DNA of 64,000 bases, taken from NCBI GenBank assembly GCA_032871835.1, contig CM065300.1, positions 8,017,768 through 8,081,767 on the forward strand. Reading direction: 5' to 3'. The position numbers and the translations under genes are program-made. The stretch's first letter is position 1, and each line of letters starts with the position of its first letter. Below are positions 46,783 to 58,148 of the stretch, piece after piece. The notes below the pieces were generated by a model. It was given only the letters and a program-made list of their open reading frames with translations, had not been told where the DNA came from and ran no database searches. Origin of the DNA: Dipteronia dyeriana (taxonomy: Eukaryota; Streptophyta; Magnoliopsida; Sapindales; Sapindaceae).

Positions 46783-47275
46783 ATACCCCCTTAAAATATT
46801 TTTACCGAGTAAATTTCATTTCGGGTAAGAGTATTTTAATCGTCTTAATTTTCACTCGTCAGAATAGTCGTCTTGTCATAATGGCGTGTCTTAATGGTGA
46901 CCCTGTAATTTCGATTTGCTTCATCACACAAGATCTTAAATGATGGCGACGTTTTGAAGTTCTGACGGTCGAGGGCTACTTCCTGTTTTGACATTCGTCC
47001 CTCGTCTCTTCGTTTTTCAATATCATTTATGAGAATTGATTTTTGCGTTTCCCCAAACGCCGCCTACGTCATCGAGTTTTGTCATAAGTTTTTTCCCGCC
47101 TTGAAAGCTTAGGGTTTCGTTCCGTCTCTTCTTTAAATTCCTTGCTGAGAGACATCGTTGATTTATTCTCAACAATTTTCCGTAGAAATTTCTTTAAACT
47201 CAGATTTCTTTATTCATAAGTTCATGATTCTCCGTTTGAAGATCTTGCATCAATCTCAATTCAAGGTTAGTTTTA
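46783..47275 (+). promoter_or_regulatory. Upstream region of the Gypsy-B antisense gene
   Basis: Non-coding stretch between the polypurine tract and the antisense start. It contains TTAGGGTTT (47109-47117), the telo-box-like phrase common in plant 5' regions, a CTTTAAATT stretch near 47130, and T-rich leader-like sequence to the ATG. A promoter here is an inference. Confidence 0.4.
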
Positions 47276-48400
47276 ATGGGGCCGTCTTCCCTCCATCGTC
47301 TCTTTAAAATCACTTTTGATGCATTAGAACGTGGGGATTTCCAGTTAGTTTCTTGCATTAAACGATTACCGGGGGATATCCCAATAGATGAACCTCCATT
47401 CTTAGAGGTTGATGTTTCTGGGCTTCACCCTAACATCACTTTCAGCTCTGTATCGAGTTCTCCATCTAGTTCCGATTCTAATATTTCTGATCACAGGGTA
47501 TCTTTTCTAAGGATGGGTAAACATCAGAGCAGAAGTAATGTATACAAGCAAGGCTCGAGCAGCGTTCAGACCAGGGAAAAGACTGTTAACGAGGGTGACG
47601 TTGATGAAGTGTACAGGGCGTCTCGTCTTTAGTTTTCTGATACTTGCCCGAGTGGCTTTGATACTGAGCCGAATGTGGTCGGGCCAGCTGAGATAGAAAA
47701 ATACCGCTCCCGATTGGACTTGCCCGACTCAGTCACTTTGGTTCTTGCGGGGGATAGAGCCGTATGGAATCCTCCTGAGGGTATGGTCACGATTTATGGA
47801 TCCATGCTTTGCTGCGGCGTCACACTTCCCTTTCAACCATTTATTGCCTGGTTTTTGGCTGAAGCAGGGATAGCCCCAGCTCAATTGGCCCCGAATAGTT
47901 ACAAAGTCTTGATGTGTATGTGGCACATGTTCAGTCGAATAAACTTTTCGCCGCCTTCCCCGAATGAAATCAGACATTTCTTTACGCTGAGGCAGGTTAG
48001 CAAAACGGGGACCTATTTTCTTGCATTTACTCCATCGGACGGTTGGGTCCCCAAAGAAGCAAAGGTGAATGGGAGGTCGATGCTTCTGATGACCCAAAAA
48101 AGAAGGTCCCTACATCCAACAAGTTCTAGAAGAACAGTTGGTTTTTTACTGGAGAGGCTCTCGGGATCAACGTCACTGTTGGATCTGGGGACTCTAGAAA
48201 GGTGTTGATTGTTCCCCGATTCTTCAGTTCTCCCGAAGCGTGGAACAAGAAAATAATAGTTTATAGTGATTCTGAACTGAAGAGGCTGACTCGGGCAACT
48301 GTTCGTACTCTGGAGAAGAGGAGCAAGAGCTACATTTTTAAAGAGGAGGATTTGATAAAGCTCGGCTTCTTCAGACAGATTTCAGGCCATCGCAGGCGAT

Positions 48401-48472
48401 GTAAGTAACCCGGTGCCCTTTCTGTTGTATTTTCTGCTTTTCATCTTCTTTTTTAACATGATTTTTTTTTAG
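48401..48472 (+). other. Predicted intron 1 of the antisense gene
   Basis: Donor GTAAGT and an acceptor after a run of T. Joining CGAT to TGTTC preserves the frame, and the Gypsy-A copy has the same intron at 63067-63135 (minus). Confidence 0.8.
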
Positions 48473-49270
48473 TGTTCGATACGGACGTTGTCAGCGATCT
48501 TCAGGCTCGCCAGGTGAAGGCGATTCTGCAAGTGAGTAGAAAAGAAGCTTCCAGTCAGGGCGATAAGGGTATTGCTCCACCCGAGCCTGATGAGGAAACC
48601 GACACTGCTGAGGAACGAATTCCCGAGTGCTTTGATCAGGGTGCTCAGCCTCCTACTCAGGATTCTGCTGGTCCAAGTGGCCAGAGTGAAGGCCCGTGAG
48701 AAGAGTCTGTTGGACAGTTTAAAGCCGGCGACGGTGGTAACGTCTTGACGGATCAAGTGCCTACAGGTGCCGAATTCTTTGAGTCTTTTCGGGACAATCT
48801 ACAGGAAGATCCTGCTGCTGATCTTAACTTCCACCGTTCTCGGGGTGAGAAGCGAAATGCAGTTAATTCGCCATCTCGTCCTCTCAAAGTTCCTCGGGTA
48901 GTCTCATTTATCGACTCCAGTGATGAAGATGTTGCGGATGAGGTTTCCTCGAGCATTGGCGCTGGAGCATCAGTAGATGCAGCAACTTCAGAACCGAGTA
49001 GGGCTTCTTATACCCCCTAAGTTAGAGAAATGGGGGGCTAAACCTTCGGGGGATCCTTCTCCATCCTTAGAACGGAACAGGGCTTCTCCTGCCCCAGAGT
49101 TTGGTGATCTGGGACCTGAACCCTCAGGGGTTTCTTTATTCCTTTCTCCCCAAGATATGCTACGAGAGATGTCCTCCGGTCGGGCTATTATCGAGGAAGA
49201 CCGCTGGAGCGGATTTTGGGATGGTTCCCTAATCAAACGTCTCTATAATGTTTTTAACGGTGCATCTTAT

Positions 49271-49335
49271 GTAAGTTGAATCCGACTCCTTTATTGTTTT
49301 GCTTCTGCCAGATTTCTAAGTATATTCCTTTGCAG
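49271..49335 (+). other. Predicted intron 2 of the antisense gene
   Basis: Donor GTAAGT and acceptor TTTGCAG. The join GCATCTTAT to ATGGTGGCC keeps the frame. The Gypsy-A counterpart is 62166-62233 (minus), with GTAATT and TATAG. Confidence 0.78.
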
Positions 49336-50347
49336 ATGGTGGCCGAATTCACTGAGCTTATTCAGACGCAGCAACATCAAGCCGATCGAACAAGGCGTCT
49401 AGAGGTTCAGCTGAAGGCGAGTGAGGAGGGTCGTGCTCGAGCCGAGAAAGCTTACCAGCAGAAGGTCGGTTCTGTACAAATATTTACCGACCATTGTCTG
49501 GCGAAGCAGGTTGAAGCCGAGGATAAGGCATCTCTGGCAGAAGAGAAGGTTGCATCACTTCAAAATCTTTTATCTTTTGCTGAAGAATCCATGCTCAAGG
49601 CCGAGCAGGCGAAGTCGGCGTATGACCAAAAAATCGAAGATCTAGAGCGCCAGTGCTGACAGTTGAATCCCTTTCCCGAGAGGCCAGGTTGGAACTTGAA
49701 GTCCAAGGGGCGGATTGTTTTAAAAGATCCCCTGCTTACGATGCCCTACTTCTTCAGGAATTCCAACGTGGGCTAGTTTCGGCGGGCGAGTTCTTCAAGG
49801 TTTAGAATAGGGCGACTAAGAAGGCCCGAGCTAATTGGGAGTTGTCAATCAAACGTCACGTGGACCGGTCCTTGGAATCTCTTTGGATTCAGATGAAGGA
49901 ATGGAGAGCCTACTGCCATAGTCAAGGCAAAGAGCCTCATCCCATGCATTTAAAGATTCCGTCAGAGCATTCTCTCTCGACCTTTTATGCAAGTCAAGAG
50001 TCGGTGGAGGGTGGAGGGTGTAGTCCCGGACGTCGGGCCAGTCCCGGGTTAGGATTACAGCCAGTGGATGGATGATACTGTCGACGATATCATTTGGCCG
50101 TCTAATGAGAGTCTGCTCCGTGAGTACGAGATGGTGCCAGATCCGAGTATTGGCAAATGCTCGAAATCCTCGCAACCTTAATTTTTTAGAATTGTAAAAA
50201 ATTCTGATTATTTTTTACTTGTACAGAACCATTCTTTGAACTGTAACCATTCTTTTAGGAGCAATAAAATTCTATTTTATTTTGAATTGAATGGTCTTGA
50301 TCTGTTTATTGCTGATTGTTGCTGAGTACTGTATTAAACTGGCTGAT

Positions 50348-50613
50348 GTTCGGGTAACTTAACCGAGTATCTTATTAAACCGGTTGTTACCCGAATGACT
50401 TCAATTGCCAAGTATCTTATTCAACTGACTTCATCGATGTTCGGGTAACTTAACCGAGTATCTTATTAAACTGGTTGTTACCCGAATGACTTCAATTGCC
50501 AAGAATCTTATTAAACTGGCTTCTTCGAGGTTCGGGTAACTTAACCGAGTATCTTATTAAACCTATTGTTACCCGGATGACTTCAATTGCCAAGTATCTT
50601 ATTAAACTGGCTC
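50348..50613. repeat. 91-bp tandem repeat, about three copies
   Basis: Units beginning GTTCGGGTAACTTAACCGAG start at 50348, 50439 and 50530. Each contains two ATCTTATTAAAC blocks. It lies between the antisense gene and the integrase end of Gypsy-B. Gypsy-A has a more degenerate counterpart at 60890-61170. Confidence 0.9.
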
Positions 50614-51168
50614 TTTATTATTAACCGAGTCATCTTGAAACAGGCAAGTTTGCACTTAGTGTTTCATACCCGGTTGCTACCCGAACATTACATCAAGGCT
50701 CACCATGATCATACGTTCGAGTTCTTACGCAATACCAAAGACGTCTCCCCAGTTTTTATGCGCAAGGGTTTGCCGAATCGTTGAGCTTTTTTTTAAAAGA
50801 AATTGCTTCAACACAGCTATGCATTTCACATGAATTTCTCCCGAGTATTTTTCCAGAGTCTGGTGCATCGGGTTTACCTTTTTACGAAGGTCATTTTGAC
50901 TCTACTCGGCTGGTATGCTCCTACGAGCTTCTCCACCCATTCGGTATTTGATGGTCCTGAGAATTCTATTTGAATGTTCTTATTATCATGCTCTTCTTCC
51001 ATATGTTCTTATTATCATATGCTTTCTTTTGGAAATCCCGAGCTAGATGCTTTTCTTTCTAAAATTCTGAGTAGTTTTATTTATTACTGTAAAAATCAAC
51101 AAAGATTCAAATTACAGTTTAATATTTATCCTAACTAATATTGTCCTGACTATAAAAAAGAACATATA
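50614..51168. other. Gypsy-B spacer before integrase
   Basis: No gene is seen. It is related to 60380-60880 of Gypsy-A on the opposite strand (shared GAGCATGATAATAAGAACAT-like and CATATGATAATAAGAACATA phrases). A 65-codon plus frame (50587-50784) is not supported. Confidence 0.55.
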
Positions 51169-52084
51169 ATTTTAAGGATAGAAAATCTTCAGATATTGGG
51201 CATTGCATGGTCGGGGTAAAACCCCTCCGTTGGGTCGAGCAATGCAATAAGCTATATGGCTAGCTATCCCCTCGATCTTGTATGGACCTTCCCATTTATC
51301 AGCCAGGGATCTTGCGGCTTTATTTTTTTTGTTCAATGACACATTCCTGAGCACCAGGTCTCCTAGCTGGAATTTCCTGATCCGAACACGAGAGTTGTAG
51401 TGGTGAGCCACTATTTGTTGATATGCTGTATATCTTATTCGGGACTTTTTCCTCTTTTCTTCTAGCTCATCCAAACTTTGTAGTAGCATATCAACATTCT
51501 GTTCTTCATCGTATAGCCTGACCCGTGGTGACGTATACGATGTTTCTATAGGAATAACAGCTTCTGTTCCAAATGCTAAAGTGTATGGAGTCTCTCCTGT
51601 TGAAGTCCTCACTGTCGTCCGGTATGCCCATAATACTTTGGGAAGCTTTTCAACCCAGCTTCCTTTTTAGGCATCCAGTTTTGCTTTGATGGTGTGCTTG
51701 ATAATTTTATTTACTGCTTCTACCTGCCCATTTGTTTGAGGGTGGGATGGTGTGGCATAGTAATTAGCAATCTGGTACTTCTCGCACAACTGTCTGAATT
51801 TCAGGTTATCAAACTGGGTGCCATTGTCAGTGATTATAGTGTCCGGAACTCCAAACCTATAAAGTATGTTTTTCTTTACAAAATTTATGGTGTTAGCTTC
51901 TGTTAGGGGTGGGCACTAGGTTCGAAACCGAACCGAACCGATTCAAACCAAACCAAAAAATGGTTATTCGGTTCGGTTCGGTTCATCGAATTAAATCGTT
52001 TCAAACCGGTTTAAAAAATGAAAAACCGAAAAAAATTCGGTTCAAACCGGTTTAGTTTACCATAAACCGGTTTGAACCGCTGAA

Positions 52085-52124
<40 letters not shown>

Positions 52125-53600
52125 TTGAACACTGCTATTGCCTCTGCTCAACGCCTCAGGTCCTCAACTTCTCCGTTCTCCTCCGTTGGACGCCTGGTCT
52201 CTTCCTTAGTCGACCACTCTCATCTCTGATTCTCTTCCTCAATCGACCACTCTCATCTCTGATTCTCTTCCTCAACTCCTTTATTGTTCATCTCCGTCGA
52301 TCATCTCCGCCGCTCGTGGTCATCTTCGTCACTCGTCAGTCATCTCAGCTGCTCATCTCAGCTGCTCATCTCTATGACTCCATTGTTCAACAGCCAATCT
52401 TCGCCAGTCTTCTCTTTCTTAACTCCTCTGCTGCTCATCTTCGCCAATCGCCAGTCATCTCTGCTGCTCGTGGTCTTCTTCGCCAGTCATCTCAGCCGAG
52501 TCTCTGCTCGCTAGTAAGAAGGTTTGCCACTCTCTTCTTGTCTTATTATTCCGGTAGTTTTCTTCTTCTAATCTTCTTTTTCTAATCTTTTTTTTTTCCA
52601 ATTTTGTTTTTATCGTTGACCACCGTCGACCAATGTGATCTCTGCTCAACTGATTATTGATCTGGTCTTCAGACAAAGCTTCAACCGATTGCTGATTTGC
52701 TTCTTGGTTAGTTATCTTCTTCTTCTCAGCTCTTTTTTTATTTATTTATTCAGCTTCAGCCGAAGCTTTTTTGTTGTGGATTTGTCATTTTGGTTATTTC
52801 AATTGGAAAATGTGTTGCTTGTTGCTAGTTAGCTAGTTTAAGTGCCAAATTGTGGTTGTGTGGTGTGATGTTGTTTGGCAGTGGCCTCCATGGTCGAGGT
52901 GTGATATACTGATATTCCCTGAATCCCTAGCAATAATTCGGTAATTCCTAGTTTAGAATGACATGAACAGGGGAAAGGTTCGATAATTCCCATTAGGCCC
53001 AAAACTGAAATGAACCGAACCGAACCGAACTGAACCGATTCAAATCAGTCCAGTTCAGTTCGGTTTCCATTTTTTATTCGGTTTAAACCGGTTCAATTTT
53101 GGATTAACCGAAATATTTTCGGTTCAGTTCAGTTTTGTTTTAGCCAGAACCGAACAGAACCGAACAGAACCGAACCGAACCGAACCGCACCCACCCCTAG
53201 CTTCTGTGATATGCACCAGCGCTTCAGCTTCTACCCATTTTATGAAATAATCGACAACGACTATGGCGTGCTTTGCTCCACCCCCTGTCCCAGCTGGCAT
53301 TGGGCAGATCAGGCCTAGGCCCCACATGGCGAATGACCATGGGACGGTGAGGTTTCTGAGTTTTTCTGGGGGTTGTCGGATATCGTTAGCAATCCTTTGA
53401 CAAGTATTGCAACTTTCTGACCATTGATGTGCGTCTGAGAAAAGCGTAGGCCAGTAATAGCCTTGCCTGAGTACCTTATGCGCCAGACTTCTACCCCCAG
53501 TGTGGTTCCTGTAAACTCCTCCATGGATCTCTTGAAGTATTCGATGTGCATCTTCTTCCGGTACATATCTCTAGAGAGCTTAGGAAAACTCCCTTATGTA
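51169..53600 (-). pseudogene. Gypsy-B integrase, split by a hAT-type element
   Basis: The minus strand from 53566 carries the zinc-binding region, then MWGLGLICPMPAGTGGGAKH. The first catalytic Asp of the D,D-35-E triad (WGLD in Gypsy-A) is Gly here. After the insertion at 51904-53199 it continues with a TDNGTQFD block near 51815 (second Asp) and a QTNGQ block near 51735 that should bear the Glu. The 51172-51612 frame has GETPYTLAFGTEAVIPIETS, SLDELEEKRKKSRIRYTAYQ and KFQLGDLVLRNVSLNKKNKA. It ends with a TAA near 51169. The loss of the first Asp alone would inactivate it. Confidence 0.87.
51904..53199. mobile_element. Non-autonomous hAT-type transposon in the integrase
   Basis: 1296 bp with ends TAGGGGTGGGCAC (left) and TAGGGGTGGGTGC (right, reverse complement) and a perfect 8-bp duplication GCTTCTGT (51896-51903 and 53200-53207), as for hAT elements. 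Both subterminal regions are packed with GGTTCGGTTC/GAACCGAACC repeats. The interior has an (AC)n(AT)n run (52085-52124) and a CT-rich region (52140-52520). No transposase frame is present; the open frames at 52284-52676 are low-complexity. Confidence 0.93.
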
Positions 53601-54628
53601 TAATTCTCCTCCGATCATGGTATACCTAGCTGATCGATACCTGATGAGCTTTGCTAATACCGAATCTTCCGGGAGCACGCATTCTTTCAGGAAACTTCTC
53701 AGCTAGACCATCCAACAGTCTTGCGGTGTTCGGATTTCTAAAATTTCCAAATGCTTAGGTTCAAATGTACTCGGTTTAAGGAGGTGTGCAACTGGAATGG
53801 TCTTTGGTCTGATTGAGGTTGTTGCTGACGCTAATTTAGACAATGCGTCAGCCTTTTCATTTTCTTCCCTAGGGATCTGAGCGATCTTGTATTCTTTAAA
53901 TTTTTGGAGGAGCTGTTTCGCGATGTCACGGTAGGCTATCATTCCTTCATCTTTGGCATGGTACTCGTCTATAACCTGGTTGACAACTACCTGTGAATCG
54001 CTGAATATCTCAACTTCATCTGTCCCGAGAGCTATGCAGACTCTGATTCCAGCTAACAATGCCTCGTACTCGGCTTGATTATTGGTTGCTTTAAAATCAA
54101 ATCTCATGCCACATTCAACATCATCTCCTTCTGGGGTGTGAACTACGATCCCTGCCCTGCATATAGTTTCTATGGAAAACTCTTATCCAAGAGTCTTTTT
54201 GCTTCCAGGTTTGGTTATGTGAACTCGAATATGAAGTCTGCCACAACTTGTCCTTTGAGGGAGGTTTTGGGGACATAATGAATATCGAATTCACTTAGCT
54301 CGATTTCCCATTTGGTAAGTCTTCCTGATATTTCTGGTTTTTGTAAAATTTATCTTAATGGGCAATTGGTGAGAACCTGGATTGTATGGGCCTGAAAATA
54401 TGGTCTCAGCTTTTTTGCTGCTGAAACCAATGCTAAGGCCATCTTCTCTTCCTGTGAGTACTTGGTCTCAGCCGGTACGAGTGCCTTGCTGGTATAATAC
54501 ACTGGTTTCTGCACTCCATCTTCTGTTCTAACTAAGACTGAACTTGCTGCAAGCCCGATTATTGACAGATACAGCTGAAGTATTTCCCCATTTTAAGGTT
54601 TTGAGAGAACGGGAGCCTGTCCCAAGTA
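53601..54628 (-). pseudogene. Gypsy-B dual RNase H
   Basis: Archaeal-type RNase H: MRFDFKATNNQAEYEALLAG, VEIFSDSQVVVNQVIDEY and KADALSKLASATTS, followed by the SIRPKTIPVAHLLKPS linker (53703-54107). The Ty3-type domain lies upstream (54110-54628), with FKIIKKGKGLEWNKECEQAF near 54690. Stops separate the two parts near 54110 and 54630. Confidence 0.83.
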
Positions 54629-55719
54629 CTATTTTATTTTTAAGAATGCCTGCTCGCACTCTTTATTCCACTCGAGTCCTTTCCCTTTTTTGATTATCTT
54701 GAAAAAGGGTGCGCACCTGTGTGTAGCCCTTGAGATGAATCTTCCCAATGAGGCTAAACACCCTGTTAAGCGTTGTACCTCTTTCAATGTTTTAGGTGAG
54801 GTCATTTCTTGCAAATCTTGGATCTTCTCGGGATTAACTTCGATTCCTTTTTGATGGACTTGAAAACCAAGAATCTCCTCGAATGGACTCCGAATAAACA
54901 TTTGTTCTGGTTTAATTTCATCTGGTATCTTCTCAGAACATCAAATGTCTCTCGGAGGTCCCGGGCATGCTCATCTGCTGAGATGCTTTTAGTTAACATG
55001 TCATCAATGTACACTTCCATGTTCCTTCTTATTTGCCGAGTGAAGATTTTGTTGACCAATCTTTGATACGTAGCACCTGCATTTTTTAAACCGAAGGGCA
55101 TTACTGTATAGCAATACAAACCCTGATCCGTTGTGACGGCTGTTTTTTCTTCATCAGCTTTGTTCATCTGGATCTGATTGTATCCCGAGTAAGCGTCCAT
55201 GAAGCTGAGCAATTCGTGACCTGTTGTGGCATCCACTAGCTGGTCTATTCATGGAAGTGGGAAGCTATCCTTTGGACATGCCTTGTTTAGATCCGTGAAA
55301 TCTACGCACATTCTTCATTGTCCATTTTTCTTTTGGACGAGGACTACGTTGGTGACCCACTGAGGGTAGCTGACTTCTCTGATTGATCCAGTTGCTAGTA
55401 GCTTTTCCACCTCTTGTTTGATTGCTTGACTTCTTTCAGGATTGAACGATCTTCTCTTTTGTATTACAGTTTTTGCATTCGGGCTAACTTCGAGGTGGTG
55501 GGATATTACTCGGGCATCTATTCCGATCATATCTTTATGACTCCAAGCGAATACATCTTTGTACTCTCTAAGCAGATTGGTTAAGTCTTGCTCGACTTTT
55601 CCATCCAAGTTGGCCCTGATCTTGATTTTCTTATCCGGTTCGTCTTCTTCAAGTACTACTTCAACCAATTCTGTTTTGTATTCATTCGAGCCCTCCCTTG
55701 GATCCAGTTCGAATGACAA
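54629..55719 (-). pseudogene. Gypsy-B reverse transcriptase with linker
   Basis: 55315-55719 carries SHKDMIGIDARVISHHLEVS and VEKLLATGSIREVSYPQWVT. A stop follows at the junction near 55315. 54802-55236 has FMDAYSGYNQIQMNKADEEK, MEVYIDDMLTKSISADEHAR (YIDD intact) and NKCLFGVHSRRF. 54629-54901 has ILGFQVHQKGIEVNPEKIQD and RLTGCLASLGRFIS. It keeps the connection segment that is deleted in Gypsy-A. Confidence 0.88.
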
Positions 55720-55758
55720 TGATTCTTTACACTAATTTGGATGCATTATGGTGCACAC

Positions 55759-56202
55759 TTATTCAGCATCATGTTTGTCTCTGTACACTGACAGGTTTGC
55801 TCTTCGGGCCATCTCTTGGGATTCCTTGACTATCCCAACCCCTTTTTCTGTTGGGAACTTGATCATTAATGCATAGGTGGCCGTCACTGCCCTTGTTTTA
55901 TTCAGGAATGGCCGGCCCAATAATGCATTATACGGCCAATTATCCAAGTCAACTACCACAAAGTCGAGCAGGACAGTCCTCTGGCATAGTGCCGTTCCGA
56001 TCTTTACGGGTAATTTTACTGTCCCGAGTGTCCTGACCTTTATCCCTCCAAACCTTTTTAATGAAGTATGGAAAGGCTGTAAATCTTTTCGGTCTAGTCT
56101 TAGCTGGTCGTACACGGCCACGCTTAGGATTTCTGCTGAACTCCCATTATCTATTAAAATTATCCAGACTTCCCTATGGCCAATCCGGGCACTTATAACC
56201 AA
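55759..56202 (-). pseudogene. Gypsy-B aspartic protease
   Basis: One open minus frame (147 codons) has WIILIDNGSSAEILSVAVYD, the protease active site, and VVVDLDNWPYNALLGRPFLN near the end of the fold. It is intact in frame here, but upstream and downstream frames are broken. It would process Gag-Pol. Confidence 0.87.
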
Positions 56203-56303
56203 AGCGTCATTAGGTCGAACATCGACGCCATGGGAATCTGCCTCTGTAAAGACTATTGGGTCTCATCCTTCCTTTAACCTTTTTGGGTCTGGCTCAACCT
56301 AGT

Positions 56304-58102
56304 TTACGTCGAGTTATTCCTTGCTTCTATTGCTTCTCTGATTTCCTGAGTTCGTTCTCGGTTGCTTCTCCCAGTAGAGGGTCCTCCGAAAATTGTATGT
56401 ATTACTTGATTGGCTTTCGGGCTGGTTCTTTGATTTTGACCAGGGTTGTGATCAACCTTGACTTCTCTCTTAGTTTCTGATCTCTCATCTTTTCTCAAGA
56501 TTACATCCCGCATGTGCCCTTCCCGAATAAGAGTCTCTATGTAATCTCTGAGCTGAAAACACTTTGAAGTCTCATGCTCGGTTTCCTTGTGAAACCTGCA
56601 ATACTTGGTTGTATCTCTCCGGGCAAACTGTGATTGTCGTCGCGACTCTTGCACCATATTCTTCTCTTCTAAGATGGCTAAAATTTCTTCTTGTTTCTTT
56701 CGAAGAGTGGTGTAATTGGTATATCTGTCTCGGTATTTCTCTGTGGACCGCTCGGCGTTGAACCCATTACCCCTATCCTTGTTTTTCTCCTTATCGTTCC
56801 TTTTTAGCTTTCCTTTTTGATTCTACCTCTTGGATTTAGCATACTTCTGTTCAGGCTTTCCCCCCGTGCATATAGCTTCCTCATGTAGCTAATTCTTCTT
56901 CTTCGGCCAGTGCGTATCCTCCTGCCATATCCATCATGTCAGCATACCTAGTCAGCCGTGCTCTTCTCAAACAAAGGATAGCTGTCCATTCTGCAAGTTA
57001 TTGATGAATGCAGCGATTATGGCTTCATCGTTTTCCCTGCCAATCTCTGATACCCCATGGCCGAATCTCCCTAGATATTTCTTCAGTGACTCATCTTTCC
57101 TTTGTTTTATTTGAGCAAGGTGAGCCACTGACTTTTTCCTGTGAACGTTACTCAGGAATTGCCTTGAGAAGCTCCTGCTTAGTTCACTGAAACTCTTGAT
57201 GCTTGCTGAAGGTAACCTTCCGAACCACCTCGACCCCATGTCTCCCAGAGTTTATGGGAAATTGAGACATAATAAGGGATCGTTGTGGGTATACTGGGCC
57301 ATGGTGCTTTTATAGCGTCTTACGTGCTCTTTTGGGTCCGTGTCTTTCTTAAACTTCTCCACGTGCGGCATCCTGAACCTTTCTGGGAAAGGGGTCCCAA
57401 GATTTCCTTGGTAAATGGGCTGTCTGATTCGTCGTCAGATAAATCGTTATAGCCATAACGTCTGACCAACGCATCCATCTGACGCCTATTGTTCTCGACT
57501 TCTTGAGTTAGGCTCTGGATCATGACATCTCTGTCCCCCACCGGGCTTCCTCGACGGTTGAACCGTTGGGTAACTGTCATTCTTTATGGCTTTTCACTTT
57601 GATGCCTAGATTCTTGCATGATTCCGTAATGACGTTTGCGATGAGGTCGATCGCTATCTTCTGATGACGACCGATCCCTGTCCCGGTCGTTTTGACGGTG
57701 TCTAGTGCGTACTGTTTGATTGTGGTCCAGCCTCTGGTGATGTCCCTATTCAAGTGTTTCCTGTCCAGCCGGGTTGATTGGGGAAGAGTTCCTTTTGGTT
57801 TATGGCATAGTTATTCCTGGCTAAACCACCACCGAACGGAGCCTTACGGGTGGAGAATTGGAAGTATGTGCTCCTGCAGCCAGTAAATCAATTCTTTCCC
57901 TTGCTGTGTCTGAAACCAATTACTGCAGGGCCTCTTGGAAACGCATCGTAAGATCTCTGTTGGTTGGAGGAACTTGCTGGATCCCTGCCAGGTGTGGAGG
58001 CTCATTTTCTGTGTTTGCTGCAGGATCTTGTGACGTGTTGCCAACATGGAAATCGCCTGGTGATTTTTGGCCATTCCCTAAACTGCTTCTACTTCCTGCC
58101 AT
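56304..58102 (-). pseudogene. Gypsy-B gag
   Basis: Starts at MAGSRSSLGNGQKSPGDFHV, ATG at 58102. Then come the Arg-rich piece around 57320-57580 (GDRDVMIQSLTQEVENNRRQ), the gag domain at 56967-57239 (SRQFLSNVHRKKSVAHLAQI) and the knuckle at 56304-56657 (RDTTKYCRFHKETEHETSKC, then FQLRDYIETLIREGH). Frames change at about 57240, 57580 and 57700, with stops. Gag would form the particle; this copy is broken. Confidence 0.87.
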
Positions 58103-58129
58103 TGCTTTTAACAAGTTCGGAGGTTCGAC

Positions 58130-58147
58130 CCCTCCTTCTAGCGCCAA
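58130..58147 (-). other. Gypsy-B primer-binding site
   Basis: On the minus strand it reads TTGGCGCTAGAAGGAGGG, one base from the end of the 5' LTR. Confidence 0.85.
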
Positions 58148-58148
58148 T

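Larger units (their letters stand above)
47276..50181 (+). pseudogene. Gypsy-B antisense gene, 'putative gypsy type transposon' domain protein
   Basis: A plus-strand gene antisense to pol. Exon 1 begins at the ATG at 47276 (MGPSSLHRLF). 47675-48208 holds a compact domain (IEKYRSRLDLPDSVTLVLAG, GSMLCCGVTLPFQPFIAWFL, LAPNSYKVLMCMWHMFSRIN) that I match to Pfam 'putative gypsy type transposon' (PF04195-like). GTAAGT at 48401 and TTAG at 48472 bound a 72-bp intron. GTAAGT at 49271 and GCAG at 49335 bound a 65-bp intron, and splicing keeps the frame in both. 49336-49659 is a coiled coil rich in Glu, Ala and Lys. The tail ends at a TAA (50179-50181). Stops at 47630, 48697 and 49018 and shifts break it. 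The function is unknown. Confidence 0.82.

Noticed and set aside
50348..50613. Regular repeats considered as a CRISPR array
   Set aside because: The 91-bp unit is contiguous, with no spacer and no cas genes. It is a tandem repeat in a plant retrotransposon.
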